A stretch of 64,000 nt of DNA from the NCBI GenBank assembly GCA_023405815.1, contig JAEXXM010000011.1, positions 1 through 64,000 on the forward strand, read 5' to 3'. This document shows positions 15,714 through 24,461 of this stretch, in pieces; position 1 is the first letter of the stretch, and each line of letters opens with the position of its first letter. Source of the DNA: Pseudomonadota bacterium. GTDB lineage: Bacteria > Pseudomonadota > Alphaproteobacteria > Rhizobiales > Hyphomicrobiaceae. A program made the position numbers and the translations under genes. The notes beneath the pieces were generated by a model, which was not told where the DNA came from, searched no databases, and saw nothing but the letters and a program-made list of their open reading frames with translations.

Positions 15714-16349
15714 GTGGCTGCATCGCGACCCAAGATTCTCTTGACCGGCTTCGGGCCGTTTCCCGGCATTGAAGACAATGCCACCGCGGCGCTTGTCCCG
15801 GAGCTTGCAGCCGCGGCGCGGGGCCGCTTTACCGAGCATGACATCATCGAAGAGGTGTTGCCCGTCGAGTGGCAGCGCGCGCCGCAGCTTTTGCGGCAGC
15901 TCCTGGAGCGGAACAGCCCGGTGCTGGCACTGCACTTCGGCGTCACAAAGCGCGCGAGCGGTTTTCAGATCGAGCTCATGGGACGCAACGTGTGCGCTCA
16001 GCGCAGCGATGCCGCGGGTGAACTGCCGGCAGCCGCGCACGTCATCGATGCCGGCCCGGAGACGATCGTCTCATCGTTCCCGGCCGAGCGCATCATCGCG
16101 CGGCTCGAACGCGCCGGGCTGCCGTGCACGACGTCGGAAAGCGCCGGCTCCTATTTGTGCAATGCCCTGCTCTACCACTCTCTGGCCAGCGCTCAGGCGC
16201 TGCCGAAGCCCTGCCTCACGGGTTTCGTGCATCTGCCCGCTGGGCTGTCGGCTGCAGCGGAGAGCGAATGCCTGCTGTCGTGGAGCGATGCACTCACGGG
16301 CGGCATGGAGATCATCGCTGCCTGCCTCGAGACGGAAACCGTCGCTTAA
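15714..16349 (+). CDS. pcp: Pyroglutamyl-peptidase I (C15 family)
   Basis: The 211-residue cytoplasmic cysteine peptidase removes N-terminal pyroglutamate from peptides. Family landmarks are the N-terminal LLTGFGPFPG, the catalytic Cys in AGSYLCNALLY and the His in GFVHLP. The Glu of the triad would lie in the segment around FQIELMGRN, which is less like the textbook family. The start is a GTG, because the conserved N-terminus begins a few residues after it and no ATG is suitably placed. It follows meaB by 22 bp. Confidence 0.88.
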   Translation: MAASRPKILLTGFGPFPGIEDNATAALVPELAAAARGRFTEHDIIEEVLPVEWQRAPQLLRQLLERNSPVLALHFGVTKRASGFQIELMGRNVCAQRSDAAGELPAAAHVIDAGPETIVSSFPAERIIARLERAGLPCTTSESAGSYLCNALLYHSLASAQALPKPCLTGFVHLPAGLSAAAESECLLSWSDALTGGMEIIAACLETETVA

Positions 16350-16426
16350 CCATCCGAGCGCCGGTTAACCGCCTTTGGCCTCGGGCTTGCTTAGCTACGG
16401 GCTGAAAGTTCCTTGAGGTTCGTAGA

Positions 16427-17770
16427 ATGACACTCGACCGTCGAAGTGTGCTGACCGCAGGCGTCGCGGCGGGGATCGGGGTTGCCGCAGCCGCCGGACC
16501 GCGTCCCGCGTCGGCACGGCCTCGTGCAACAGCGGTCGATCTGGGACTCGTGCGCGACAGCCCGATCGACCAGGGTCCGGTGCTGCAAGAGGCGATCGAC
16601 GCGGCCACGGCGCGCGGGGAGCCGCTGGCATTGCCGGCCGGCCGTTTCCGCACCGGTCCGCTGCAACTGAAGCCTGGCACGCGGATCATTGGCGCCAGCG
16701 GCGCGACGACCCTGGAATATTCGGGCGGCGGCAGCTTCATTGTTGCCGAGAATGCCGAGGGCATCGTGATCGAGGGCGTCGCGCTCGACGGCGCCTACCT
16801 GCCGCTCGATGCCGACGCGCTCATCGTTCTGCGCAATGTGCGCAACGTCCTCTTGAACCGCATCAGCATCACGCGCAGCCCGGCCAACGGCATCTCGCTC
16901 ACCAGCGCTTCTGGCAGCGTCACCGATTGCAGCATCGCCAACGTCATGCAGGCGGCGATCCGCAGCACCGACGCCACGGGTCTCGAGATCAGCCACAACG
17001 AGATCGCCGACTGCGGCAATGCCGGCATCCAGGTGTGGCGCTCGGAAGTCGGCGAGGACGGGAGCATCATTTCCGACAACCGCATCGTGCGCATCAGGGC
17101 GGATGCCGGCGGCAGCGGCGAGAACGGCAACGGCGTCAGCGTGTTCCGGGCGGGCAGCGTGCTGATCTCGAACAACCGCATCACGGACTGTGCCTTCACA
17201 GCGGTGCGGGGCAATGCTGCGTCCGACATCCAGATCGTCGGCAATTCCTGCGCGCGCCTCGGCGAGGTCGCGATCTATGCCGAGTTCGGTTTCGAAGGTG
17301 CGCTGATCGCCAACAACGTCGTCGACACGGCAGCAACGGGAATCACGGTGACGAACTTCAACGACGGCGGGCGGCTTGCAGTCGTGCAGGGCAATCTCGT
17401 GCGCAACCTGTTCCGGCGCGAGCACGAGCCGGTGGACAAGCGCGGGCACGGCATTACGGTCGAGGCCGACACGGCCGTGACCGGCAACGTCGTCGAGAAG
17501 GCGCCGACGGCGGGCATCGTCATCGGCTGGGGACCGTTCATGCGCGAGGTCGTGGCGACGGGAAATCTCGTGCGCGCGTCGAAAGTCGGCATTCTCGTCT
17601 CGTCCGATCCTGGGGCGGCCGCATGCCTCATCGCCAACAACATGATCTCGGGCGCAAGCGACGGGGCGATCCGCGCCATGGACGGCAACGGCGATCCGGT
17701 CGGGGCCGACCTCACGCACGGCGCCGGCAGCGACAAGCTGCTCGCGATCTCCGGCAACCTATCGGTCTAG
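16427..17770 (+). CDS. TAT-exported parallel beta-helix repeat protein (RR_plus_rpt family)
   Basis: The protein has 447 residues and starts MTLDRRSVLTAGVAAG, a twin-arginine signal. The mature part is built of right-handed beta-helix coils of about 20-25 residues with repeated N-x-I and G-I patterns (ISHNEIADCGNAGIQVW, LISNNRITDC, LIANNVVDTAATGITV, VTGNVVEKAPTAGIVIGWG). It matches the uncharacterised TAT-exported repeat family known mainly from Rhizobiales. Folded export through TAT suggests cytoplasmic folding or cofactor binding before secretion. The helix resembles pectate lyase or carbohydrate-binding folds, but I see no catalytic residues. It is probably transcribed alone. Confidence 0.88.
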   Translation: MTLDRRSVLTAGVAAGIGVAAAAGPRPASARPRATAVDLGLVRDSPIDQGPVLQEAIDAATARGEPLALPAGRFRTGPLQLKPGTRIIGASGATTLEYSGGGSFIVAENAEGIVIEGVALDGAYLPLDADALIVLRNVRNVLLNRISITRSPANGISLTSASGSVTDCSIANVMQAAIRSTDATGLEISHNEIADCGNAGIQVWRSEVGEDGSIISDNRIVRIRADAGGSGENGNGVSVFRAGSVLISNNRITDCAFTAVRGNAASDIQIVGNSCARLGEVAIYAEFGFEGALIANNVVDTAATGITVTNFNDGGRLAVVQGNLVRNLFRREHEPVDKRGHGITVEADTAVTGNVVEKAPTAGIVIGWGPFMREVVATGNLVRASKVGILVSSDPGAAACLIANNMISGASDGAIRAMDGNGDPVGADLTHGAGSDKLLAISGNLSV

Positions 17771-17789
17771 AATCCCGTCACCTGGCGGG

Positions 17790-18821
17790 CTAGGCGGTAG
17801 GCGCGAACGACCGGATCTCGAGGTTCGCGAGGGCGTCCTCGAAAAGAGCCGAGGAGCGGACCTCGCCAACCTCGACGCCGTGCCACGTCTTGATGGCACC
17901 GACTGGCATGAGCCCCCGGGCGGCGGGATAGACGCTCTCGACGAGCGCCGTGGCGGCACCGGCCGCGGCGCGCTTGGCACCGTCGTCGAGCTTCAAAGCG
18001 AATCCAAGCCCTAGTTCTGGAAAGGCGCCGCAATAGACGCCCTCGGCGCCGGTCTTCATGAACACCCGGCGCGGCAGCGCTCGCATGACGACGGTGTCGG
18101 CGCGGCTCTTGCCCGCGACCATGTCGGGGTATTCCCAGCAGGCATCGAGGATGCGCGCTACGGCGGCGCGGCGCTGCGGCGACATTCCCTCGCCGGTGAC
18201 CAGCCGCGCAAACGCGCGTGCCATGACCGACAGCGGCATAGCCCAATTAGGGACCGAGCAGCCGTCGATGCCGCGCACGTCGGCGCCGAGCGGCATTCCG
18301 GTGATGTCGGCTAGCGCCTCGTGCACGCGCTTCTGCACGGGATGATCGACCTCGCAATATCCCTCGGTCGGCTCGCCGAGGTGAACCGCCGTCGCCAGCA
18401 TGCCGGCGTGCTTTCCAGAGCAGTTGTTATGAAGCTGGCTTGGCGAGCGTCCGGCGGCGATCAGCGCGTTGGCGGCCGACGAGCCAAGCGGCATGTGCGC
18501 GCCGCAGCAGAGATCATCCGTCGCAAGACCGGCGCGGGCAAGCATCGCTGCGGCGAGATGCGTGTGGCGCTCGGTGCCGGCGTGGGAGCCGCAAGCGAGC
18601 GCGATCTCCGCGGGTCCGAACTCGAAGCGGTCGGCGGCACCGGACTCGATGAGCGGCAGAGCCTGTAGGGCCTTCACCGCCGAGCGCGGGTAGACGGGGC
18701 GCGAGACGTCGCCGAGGGAGAGAGCGAGGGCGCCCGACGGCGCGGCGACGGCGACTGCGCCGCGATGCCAGCTTTCGACCAGAGGGCCGCGTGTGACCTC
18801 GATGAGGATGGGGTTGGTCAT
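17790..18821 (-). CDS. Asparaginase (AsnA/AnsA-II family, PF06089)
   Basis: The 343-residue protein belongs to the thermolabile L-asparaginase family found in rhizobia, unrelated to E. coli asparaginases. It probably hydrolyses asparagine to aspartate and ammonia. Family blocks visible are RSAVKALQALPLIESGAAD, ACGSHAGTERHT, LHNNCSGKHAGMLA, CSVPNWAMPL and the SCGK-like serine/lysine region. The ATG at 18821 follows an AGGGA ribosome-binding site, whereas the longer in-frame start at 18935 adds sequence unlike the family. It is convergent with the beta-helix gene. A REP-like element lies upstream at 18937-19055. Confidence 0.9.
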   Translation of the reverse strand: MTNPILIEVTRGPLVESWHRGAVAVAAPSGALALSLGDVSRPVYPRSAVKALQALPLIESGAADRFEFGPAEIALACGSHAGTERHTHLAAAMLARAGLATDDLCCGAHMPLGSSAANALIAAGRSPSQLHNNCSGKHAGMLATAVHLGEPTEGYCEVDHPVQKRVHEALADITGMPLGADVRGIDGCSVPNWAMPLSVMARAFARLVTGEGMSPQRRAAVARILDACWEYPDMVAGKSRADTVVMRALPRRVFMKTGAEGVYCGAFPELGLGFALKLDDGAKRAAAGAATALVESVYPAARGLMPVGAIKTWHGVEVGEVRSSALFEDALANLEIRSFAPTA

Positions 18822-18936
18822 GTCCCTCGCTTGGGGCTTGCGATGCGCCGTCCGCCGCAGCATCGGCCCCAGCCGCGAATGGATCAAGCCCGGCGTTAAG
18901 CTAGTGCGCCCAACCTTCGTGCAATAGACGCCCAAA

Positions 18937-19055
18937 TGTCATCCTCGGGCTTGTCCCGAGGACCCAGGGTTCAGCAATCTCGGCGGGGCGATGTCTATCG
19001 GAAAACTTCGGAGCAAGCGGAGAGTTGGATCCTCGGCATGAAGCCGAGGATGACA
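18937..19055. repeat. REP/BIME-like inverted repeat pair
   Basis: Two GC-rich palindromes face each other. The left arm begins TGTCATCCTCGG and contains CCTCGGG-N5-CCCGAGG; the right arm contains CCTCGGC-N5-GCCGAGG and ends CCGAGGATGACA. The outer 12 bases are exact inverted repeats of each other, 95 bp apart. This is the plan of the abundant rhizobial intergenic palindromes. Confidence 0.8.
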
Positions 19056-19079
19056 GGTGTGTGTAGGCGAGCGTGGAGC

Positions 19080-19358
19080 CTACTTTGCGGCGCACTTGGC
19101 GAGGTCGGCCTCGCGTTTCTGGGCGCTGGCACGGGAGGTGTCGGGGCTGACGGTCGCGCACCAGGCCGCGTGCGCGCCCTTGTCGACCGACCACTCGGGG
19201 CCCGAGAACCCGCATTTGAGCTTCAGGTTGCGCTGCTGCTGCTCGAGCGAGGTCTTCACGTACCAGTCGCAGTTAGCGGATGCGGGCGAGGAGGCTCCAG
19301 CGATGGCACCAAGCAGGGCCAGGCCCGGAAGTGCGGCACGTCGCCAGGAGGTCATCAT
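19080..19358 (-). CDS. Small secreted cysteine-containing protein
   Basis: This protein of about 92 residues is not one I recognise. A signal peptide (MMTSWRRAALPGLALLGA, cleavage near ASA) is followed by NCDWYVKTSLEQQQRN. The mature part of about 65 residues has four cysteines (CDWY, LKCGFSG, AWCATVSP, LAKCAAK), enough for two disulfides, and many Lys, Gln and Trp. The start at 19358 is chosen because it begins the signal; the longer in-frame start adds unlikely sequence. A periplasmic role is likely. The REP-like element lies just downstream. Confidence 0.7.
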   Translation of the reverse strand: MMTSWRRAALPGLALLGAIAGASSPASANCDWYVKTSLEQQQRNLKLKCGFSGPEWSVDKGAHAAWCATVSPDTSRASAQKREADLAKCAAK

Positions 19359-19523
19359 CGTCTTCACGTCAGCGTCCTCTACCTTCAATGCCGGCGAGGC
19401 TAGCCCCCGCCCCATGAACCCCGGCTGAATGTGCGGCCGGGGCTGCAGCCGCCCGTTTTCATACACGGCAATTGCGGCCGGGGCGAGCCGTCCCTGGGCG
19501 GACGAGGCCGGTCCTGCGCGCCC

Positions 19524-19541
19524 CTGTCACTGCCGGAACAG
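19524..19541 (+). promoter_or_regulatory. Shared dyad, copy 5
   Basis: CTGTCAC-TGCC-GGAACAG, followed by CG. The right arm is exact and the left arm matches the perfect copy at five of seven bases. The right arm begins 79 bp upstream of the gene at 19614, a spacing like that in front of the four secreted paralogues. Confidence 0.5.
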
Positions 19542-19613
19542 CGCCACCGCCCCCGGCGCGCCATTCTCCCTCCACGACAGGGCCACAGCGGCCCAGTAAC
19601 CGGAGAGAGTGTC

Positions 19614-19832
19614 ATGCACGGACGCATCACCAAGTTCAGCGCCAAGGACGGGTTCGGGGTGATCGAGGCGGACGATGGATCGCGGTACCGCTTCGCGGAA
19701 GCCGAGGTCGTCAACCTCAACGGCAAACTCGTCGGCCACAGCGTCGATTTCCTTCTCAACGACCGCCGCCCGAAGGACATCATCCTGATGACCGGCACCC
19801 CGTGGTCGGTGTTCTGCGGCACCCGCCACTAA
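19614..19832 (+). CDS. Small cold-shock/OB-fold-like protein
   Basis: This 72-residue protein starts MHGRITKFSAKDGFGVI. The pattern of a short strand, K-D-G-F-G-V-I, E-A-D-D-G-x-x-Y-x-F and a following E-V resembles the first three strands of a cold-shock domain, where G-F-G-F-I binds RNA. The aromatic RNP motifs are incomplete, since Val replaces the second Phe, so nucleic-acid binding is only a possibility. The second half (HSVDFLLNDRRPKDIILM) also fits an OB-fold. The ATG follows GGAGAGAG. It carries the shared dyad in its promoter region. The next gene starts 23 bp downstream and may be co-transcribed. Confidence 0.7.
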   Translation: MHGRITKFSAKDGFGVIEADDGSRYRFAEAEVVNLNGKLVGHSVDFLLNDRRPKDIILMTGTPWSVFCGTRH

Positions 19833-19855
19833 CCCCTCAACTGGAGCAGACGAAA

Positions 19856-20299
19856 ATGGCGACGACCTTCGACCTCTCCGACGTGCCGGCGGCCGACGTC
19901 GCAGACATCGCTGCCGCCATGCGCGCCTTCATCGAGGGCGGCCGCGGTCTCATCCTCCTCAACGGCGCCAGCGAAGCCGATCTCGACGCGGCGTGCTCGT
20001 TCCTCAAGGACCGTCACCACACGGAGCCGCAGCGGGCGCTGACCGCGTTCGTTCGCCTGCGGCACCTGATCGAGGTATTCGGTGCGCGCCGCTTGCGGCA
20101 GATGCTGCTCGACAACGGCCACGCTCTCATCGCGCCGGCGATCGCGGTCGCCGCCAGCCTGCGCCTCAACGGGCATCGGGGCTTCAATCCGCAGCGTTTC
20201 CTCACTGCGCTAACGGATGCACTCGGCGATAATGTCGTCACATTCGGTTCCTACCGTCCGGAACCGATGCCGCTGACCGAAGGGCGACTTGCCGCCTGA
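19856..20299 (+). CDS. Hypothetical 147-residue cytoplasmic protein
   Basis: I do not recognise this protein. It has no signal or membrane segment. It is mostly predicted helix, with many Ala, Leu and Arg (RALTAFVRLRHLIEVFGARRLRQML) and a C-terminal part with GFNPQRFLTAL. The ATG at 19856 lies 23 bp after the cold-shock-like gene, so co-transcription is likely and the shared dyad at 19524 may control both. The base composition and codon use look like the neighbours, so it is probably real. Confidence 0.65.
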   Translation: MATTFDLSDVPAADVADIAAAMRAFIEGGRGLILLNGASEADLDAACSFLKDRHHTEPQRALTAFVRLRHLIEVFGARRLRQMLLDNGHALIAPAIAVAASLRLNGHRGFNPQRFLTALTDALGDNVVTFGSYRPEPMPLTEGRLAA

Positions 20300-20533
20300 G
20301 CGGCGTCTATCCGGAGCCAAATTCGCAACAGTGCGTTTGCTGGTGCGGTCAACGGCGACGGATTTCTGCACGGCCGCCGTTGCAGCGGTATTGCAGCTCT
20401 GACTACCCCTTCCACTGGCGCATTGCGCGCCGACCGAAGCGTTTCCCCGCACGCATTCCTTTGTGCGTTTGACCTCCTGGTCGCTCGACCGGGAGGACGA
20501 CGTCATTTCGACCATTCAACGAAGGACGACGGG

Positions 20534-21391
20534 ATGAAGCTGACGCGACGGAAACTGCGTAACTACCTCGGAAACATAGTCGGCATCCAGGCCGACATGC
20601 ACGTCTGGTGGACCCCTGAACTGCCGCTGGTCTACGTATCCAACCCCAAGGCGGGCTGCTCGACGATCAAGCAAAGCCTCAAGAGCGCGCAGGCTAACGC
20701 CTATGCCCAATCGGGCCGGTCGTTCGATCGGGCTGAAAGCCCACATGCCGACGACGCGTGCCTGCGCCGCAAGGGGCTCGCCGCGTCCCGCTGTCGCGAC
20801 CGTCATCTCTTCACGTGCGTGCGCAATCCGTTCGCCCGCGCCCTGTCGGGCTATCTCGACAAAGTGGAGAACGAGGACCTCAGCCATTACCTCGAGCTGC
20901 GGGGCCTGAGGCCGGTCAGCTTCGAGGGCTTTCTGCGCGCGCTGGCGGCCTACGACCCTAAGAACCTCGACGACCACTTCCGGCCGCAGCACATCAACCT
21001 GAACTATCCGAAGGTCGCGTATGATGCGGTGTTCTTTCTCGAGAACCCTGCGGCAATCGCGGGCTTTCTCGAGCAGATCTCGCCGGGCTTCAGGCTGGAG
21101 CGCTTTGCTCCGCATGCCCGTGGCGCGGCCGAGAAGCTCGCCGCCTACTACAATTCGACAACGATCGAGCTGGTGCGGCAGATCTACGAAGAGGACTTCG
21201 ACGCTTTCGGCTACAGCCGCGATCTAGAGGATGCGCTCCTTTCGCCGGGCGCCATGATCGCCGAGGGCCGGCTCGTTGCTGACGGCGAGGACGCGCCGCG
21301 GCCACCCGACCCTCTGCGCCGATCGCGCGATACGAAGACGCTGGAGAATACCCTACGCGCTCGCTGGCTGATCGAGCGGCGCCTGATCTAG
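20534..21391 (+). CDS. Sulfotransferase-family protein (carbohydrate type)
   Basis: The protein has 285 residues. It shows the two PAPS-binding elements of the sulfotransferase-2 (HNK-1/chondroitin-like) group. NPKAGCSTIKQSL near residue 38 is the 5'-phosphosulfate loop, and CVRNPFARALSGYLDKV near residue 98 is the 3'-phosphate site. The family transfers sulfate from PAPS to sugars or lipids; in bacteria the acceptors are often surface polysaccharides. The start ATG 20534 follows ACGACGGG. There is no signal peptide or membrane segment, so it should act in the cytoplasm. No polysaccharide genes are adjacent, so the acceptor is unknown. Confidence 0.82.
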   Translation: MKLTRRKLRNYLGNIVGIQADMHVWWTPELPLVYVSNPKAGCSTIKQSLKSAQANAYAQSGRSFDRAESPHADDACLRRKGLAASRCRDRHLFTCVRNPFARALSGYLDKVENEDLSHYLELRGLRPVSFEGFLRALAAYDPKNLDDHFRPQHINLNYPKVAYDAVFFLENPAAIAGFLEQISPGFRLERFAPHARGAAEKLAAYYNSTTIELVRQIYEEDFDAFGYSRDLEDALLSPGAMIAEGRLVADGEDAPRPPDPLRRSRDTKTLENTLRARWLIERRLI

Positions 21392-21403
21392 GAACACTAC
21401 TGG

Positions 21404-21823
21404 TCAGCCGACCTCATTGGTGGGCAATGTCTGCAGGTGGCGGCGCAGCATAAGAAGCGCAGCAAACGCCGCGACGGCCGGCATCAGCCCGCCTATCAGC
21501 AAGTTGCCGGCTACGATGCCGAGCGTCGGCCCCTCGGGCGTCTGCGCAACCGACATCGCGACGGTGACGAGAACCATGGCGATCAGACCGTCGAGGACCA
21601 GGAGCCACAAGGCTTTCTCCGCGGCCATCGGCCGGAACCAGACGAGGATGGCCGCGAGTACGCCGAGGAGGACCATCAGGAACGCCACGAAGATGAGGGC
21701 ATACCCCCAGGTGAGGACCGGAGACTCCGGGTTGTCAGCGAAGGTCAACATGAACCCGAGGAGCAAGGTCCCGGCGGAGGTGATCGCCGAAAGGACGGCA
21801 AGCAGGAAGGCGAGCAGTTTCAT
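21404..21823 (-). CDS. Four-helix membrane protein, unknown function
   Basis: The protein has about 139 residues with four hydrophobic segments, at about 5-28, 39-62, 69-92 and 100-125. It resembles small inner-membrane proteins with no assigned role. ATG 21823 (MKLLAFLLAV) has AGGGGA nine bases upstream, while the slightly longer in-frame start is a TTG and is less likely. The gene is convergent with the sulfotransferase gene (12 bp between stops) and divergent from the patatin gene. Confidence 0.7.
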   Translation of the reverse strand: MKLLAFLLAVLSAITSAGTLLLGFMLTFADNPESPVLTWGYALIFVAFLMVLLGVLAAILVWFRPMAAEKALWLLVLDGLIAMVLVTVAMSVAQTPEGPTLGIVAGNLLIGGLMPAVAAFAALLMLRRHLQTLPTNEVG

Positions 21824-21972
21824 ATCCAATCCCCTGAAGGTCCCGACGGCAAGGCTGGAGGCCTCCCCAAGTTAGCCCAGCATCGCGCAATACTGCCAGC
21901 CGTCCCTGACAGTTTCACCGCGCCTTCAGGAAGCAGCCGGACTATGCTGGGACCGACTGCCCGAGGACCCTA

Positions 21973-23808
21973 ATGCATTTGCGGCTTCCCAGGTCCGAAC
22001 CCTTCGCCGCCGGCATCTTTGCCGGGCTCGGGGCCGACGAGCGGGGCGCACTCATCGCCGAACTCGAAACGCGGAGCCTCAAACGGGGCGACGTCCTCGT
22101 GCGCCAGGGCGAGGCGGCCGATGCGCTTTATATTGTCTTATCCGGGCGCTTCGTCGTCACCCTGGAGGGGCACCGGGAGGCCGTCACCGAGATCGGCCCG
22201 GAGCAGCCCATCGGCGAAATCGCGTTCCTCACAGGGGGCGTGCGCACGGCCACCGTTTCGGCGATGCGCGACAGCCTGGTGCTGCGGCTGGGGCGCGACG
22301 ACTTCGACCGCATCGCCGGCAAGTGCCCCGGGATATGGCGCACGCTGACGACGGCGCTGTCGCAGCGCCTTGCTGCTACGACGGCGCCGGAGGCTGTGGT
22401 GGCCGATCCGCGGCCGCGCACCGTCGCCATCATTCGCGCCGGCTCATCGCACATCCCCGAGCCGTTCCTCGGCATGCTGACGGGGGTTTTCTCGGCAGCG
22501 GCCAATACGCTCGTCGTCGATGCGCAGCGTGCTGCGGAGCTGCTGCCCAAGGCACTCGACAGCGCCGAGGCAACGCAAGCCCTCAACCAACTCGAAAGCT
22601 CCTACGACTACCTCGTATTCGTCACCGACGCGGACTTGACGAACTGGTCGCAGAAGGCGATCCGCCACGCCGACCTCGTGCTCGCGGTGGCCGTCGACGG
22701 CGCCGATCCGACGCCAAACACGCTCGAGCAGCATGCAGCGGCGTTCGTCAGACCGGAGGACCATCGCCTCGCCATCGTGCATGCGCGGCGCGAAGAGCCC
22801 ATCTCGGGGACGGCCCGCTGGCTGCGGCGGCGCAACCTCGCCATGCACCACCACGTGGCGCTCGACGACGCTAAGACCGTGGCGCGGCTCTACCGCTTCA
22901 TCAACGGCAGCGCGCTCGGGCTGATCGCGTGCGGCGGGGGAGCGCTGTGTGCGGCGCACGTCGGTCTTTACAAGGCGCTGATGGAAAGCGGCTTCGAGTT
23001 CGACGCGCTCGGCGGCACGTCGGCGGGTGCGGCGATGACCGGCGCCTTCGCCATGGGCAAGCATCCCGACGACATCGACCGAGGCACGCACGACATCTTC
23101 GTCACCAATCGGGCGATGCAGCACTACACTTGGCCGCGCTACTCGCTGCTCGACCATCGGCACTACGATGCGCAGCTCAAGCGCTACTTCGCCGGCACCA
23201 ACATCGAGGATCTCTGGATTCCTTATTTCGCCGTATCGACCAACCTGTCGAGCTACGAACTACACCGGCACGACCGCGGCGATATGTTCGAGGCGATACG
23301 CGCCTCGGGATCGATTCCGGTGCTGCTGCCGCCCGTCTATACGGCAGAGGGCGAGATGCTGGTCGACGGCTGCCTGCTCGACAACGTTCCCGTGCGCATC
23401 ATGCACCAGATGAAGAGCGGGCCGAACGTCGTCGTCAGCTTCCACATTCCCGAGCTTGAGCGCTTCGAGGTGGACTACAGCACGCTGCCCTCGCGCGCCG
23501 AGCTCATCCGCATGACGATCAACCCGCTGGCGCGCGGCAAGCTTCCCGACGCGCCGGGGCTCACCACCGTGCTGATGCGCTCGCTGATGGCCAACCGCCA
23601 CGACTTCCACCGGCACTTGCGGCCGGGGGATGCGCTGTTCGTGCCGCCCATTCCGGCCGACATGGGCATTCTCGACTGGCACCGGCATGCGGAGCTGGTG
23701 CGCAATGCCTATTGGTGGGGGCTGGAGGAGGTGCAACGGCTTAGGCGCGCGCACCATCCTCTCATGGCCGTCATCGACGAGGCACCATCCGGCGCAAAGA
23801 CCGGATGA
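21973..23808 (+). CDS. Cyclic nucleotide-binding plus patatin-like phospholipase (NTE type)
   Basis: The protein has 611 residues. A cNMP-binding domain (about 10-130) with RQGEAADALYIVLSG and IGEIAFLTGG comes first. A middle region (about 140-310) resembles the linker of neuropathy-target-esterase-like proteins. The patatin domain (about 315-530) has the oxyanion loop GGGALCAAHVG, the nucleophile GTSAG with Ser350, and the catalytic Asp465 in VDGCLLDN. Together these predict a serine lipase or lysophospholipase controlled by a bound nucleotide. No signal peptide is present; membrane contact on the inner face is likely. In the family the cyclic nucleotide site may not bind cAMP; this cannot be settled by reading. 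Confidence 0.93.
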   Translation: MHLRLPRSEPFAAGIFAGLGADERGALIAELETRSLKRGDVLVRQGEAADALYIVLSGRFVVTLEGHREAVTEIGPEQPIGEIAFLTGGVRTATVSAMRDSLVLRLGRDDFDRIAGKCPGIWRTLTTALSQRLAATTAPEAVVADPRPRTVAIIRAGSSHIPEPFLGMLTGVFSAAANTLVVDAQRAAELLPKALDSAEATQALNQLESSYDYLVFVTDADLTNWSQKAIRHADLVLAVAVDGADPTPNTLEQHAAAFVRPEDHRLAIVHARREEPISGTARWLRRRNLAMHHHVALDDAKTVARLYRFINGSALGLIACGGGALCAAHVGLYKALMESGFEFDALGGTSAGAAMTGAFAMGKHPDDIDRGTHDIFVTNRAMQHYTWPRYSLLDHRHYDAQLKRYFAGTNIEDLWIPYFAVSTNLSSYELHRHDRGDMFEAIRASGSIPVLLPPVYTAEGEMLVDGCLLDNVPVRIMHQMKSGPNVVVSFHIPELERFEVDYSTLPSRAELIRMTINPLARGKLPDAPGLTTVLMRSLMANRHDFHRHLRPGDALFVPPIPADMGILDWHRHAELVRNAYWWGLEEVQRLRRAHHPLMAVIDEAPSGAKTG

Positions 23809-23826
23809 AGCCGGGGAGCGCCGTGC

Positions 23827-24231
23827 TCAGGATGTGCAGCGCTGCAAGTCGTTGGGGGCGCGGGTCCAGGTGAAGGTCTGGCTGAGGAACTTCACGCCGG
23901 CATAGCCGACAACCTTCAACTTGTCGCCCTGGGGTACGAGCTCCACGTCGAACTTGGCGTCCTTGTCGGGATCGTAGATCCAGCCTTCGTCGAAGGTGCC
24001 ATCTCCCATCGGCTTCACGTTGCCTAGGATCTGTAGGCCGCAGCCCTTGGCGTTCTTGGGGTCCTGCACCCACACGACCTTGCCGCAGAGCGATCCATTG
24101 CAGTCGGTGATCTCCACCGCGCCACGGCCCGTGTGATCGTACCAGATGCCCAGCGGCCCCTCCGCCGCCAAAGCACTCGTGCCCATGGCCACCGCGGCGG
24201 CAGCAAAGCACGCATTCACCAGCATTCGCAT
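23827..24231 (-). CDS. Secreted DUF2147 protein
   Basis: The 134-residue protein has a signal peptide (residues 1-22, cleavage after ALA) and a mature domain of about 110 residues matching DUF2147. It begins PLGIWYDHTGRGAVEITDC and contains GKVVWVQDPKNAKGC, DGTFDEGWIYDPDKDAKFDV and a final TFTWTRAP. Family structures are lipocalin-like beta-barrels, and function is unknown. Cys44 or its neighbour and Cys64 may pair. It is convergent with the patatin gene, with 18 bp between stops. Confidence 0.88.
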   Translation of the reverse strand: MRMLVNACFAAAAVAMGTSALAAEGPLGIWYDHTGRGAVEITDCNGSLCGKVVWVQDPKNAKGCGLQILGNVKPMGDGTFDEGWIYDPDKDAKFDVELVPQGDKLKVVGYAGVKFLSQTFTWTRAPNDLQRCTS

Positions 24232-24461
24232 TTCTCTTGCACCCTCGTGATCGGTACTGCCCGCAACGGGCAGCGAATCAGAATGTATGTGCCGAAAATC
24301 GCGGAAATCATGTCATATGCGCAATCGGCCGCAGTAACGGCCGCAACACTCGGCCCGACGATAAGTTCAAACGCCTCGATCGCACAATGCGCCGTGTGCA
24401 TGGCGGCTGTGATTTATGCGCTCGATATGCTGCAAAGCGGCAAATCCAGCCCTTGCTGCAA

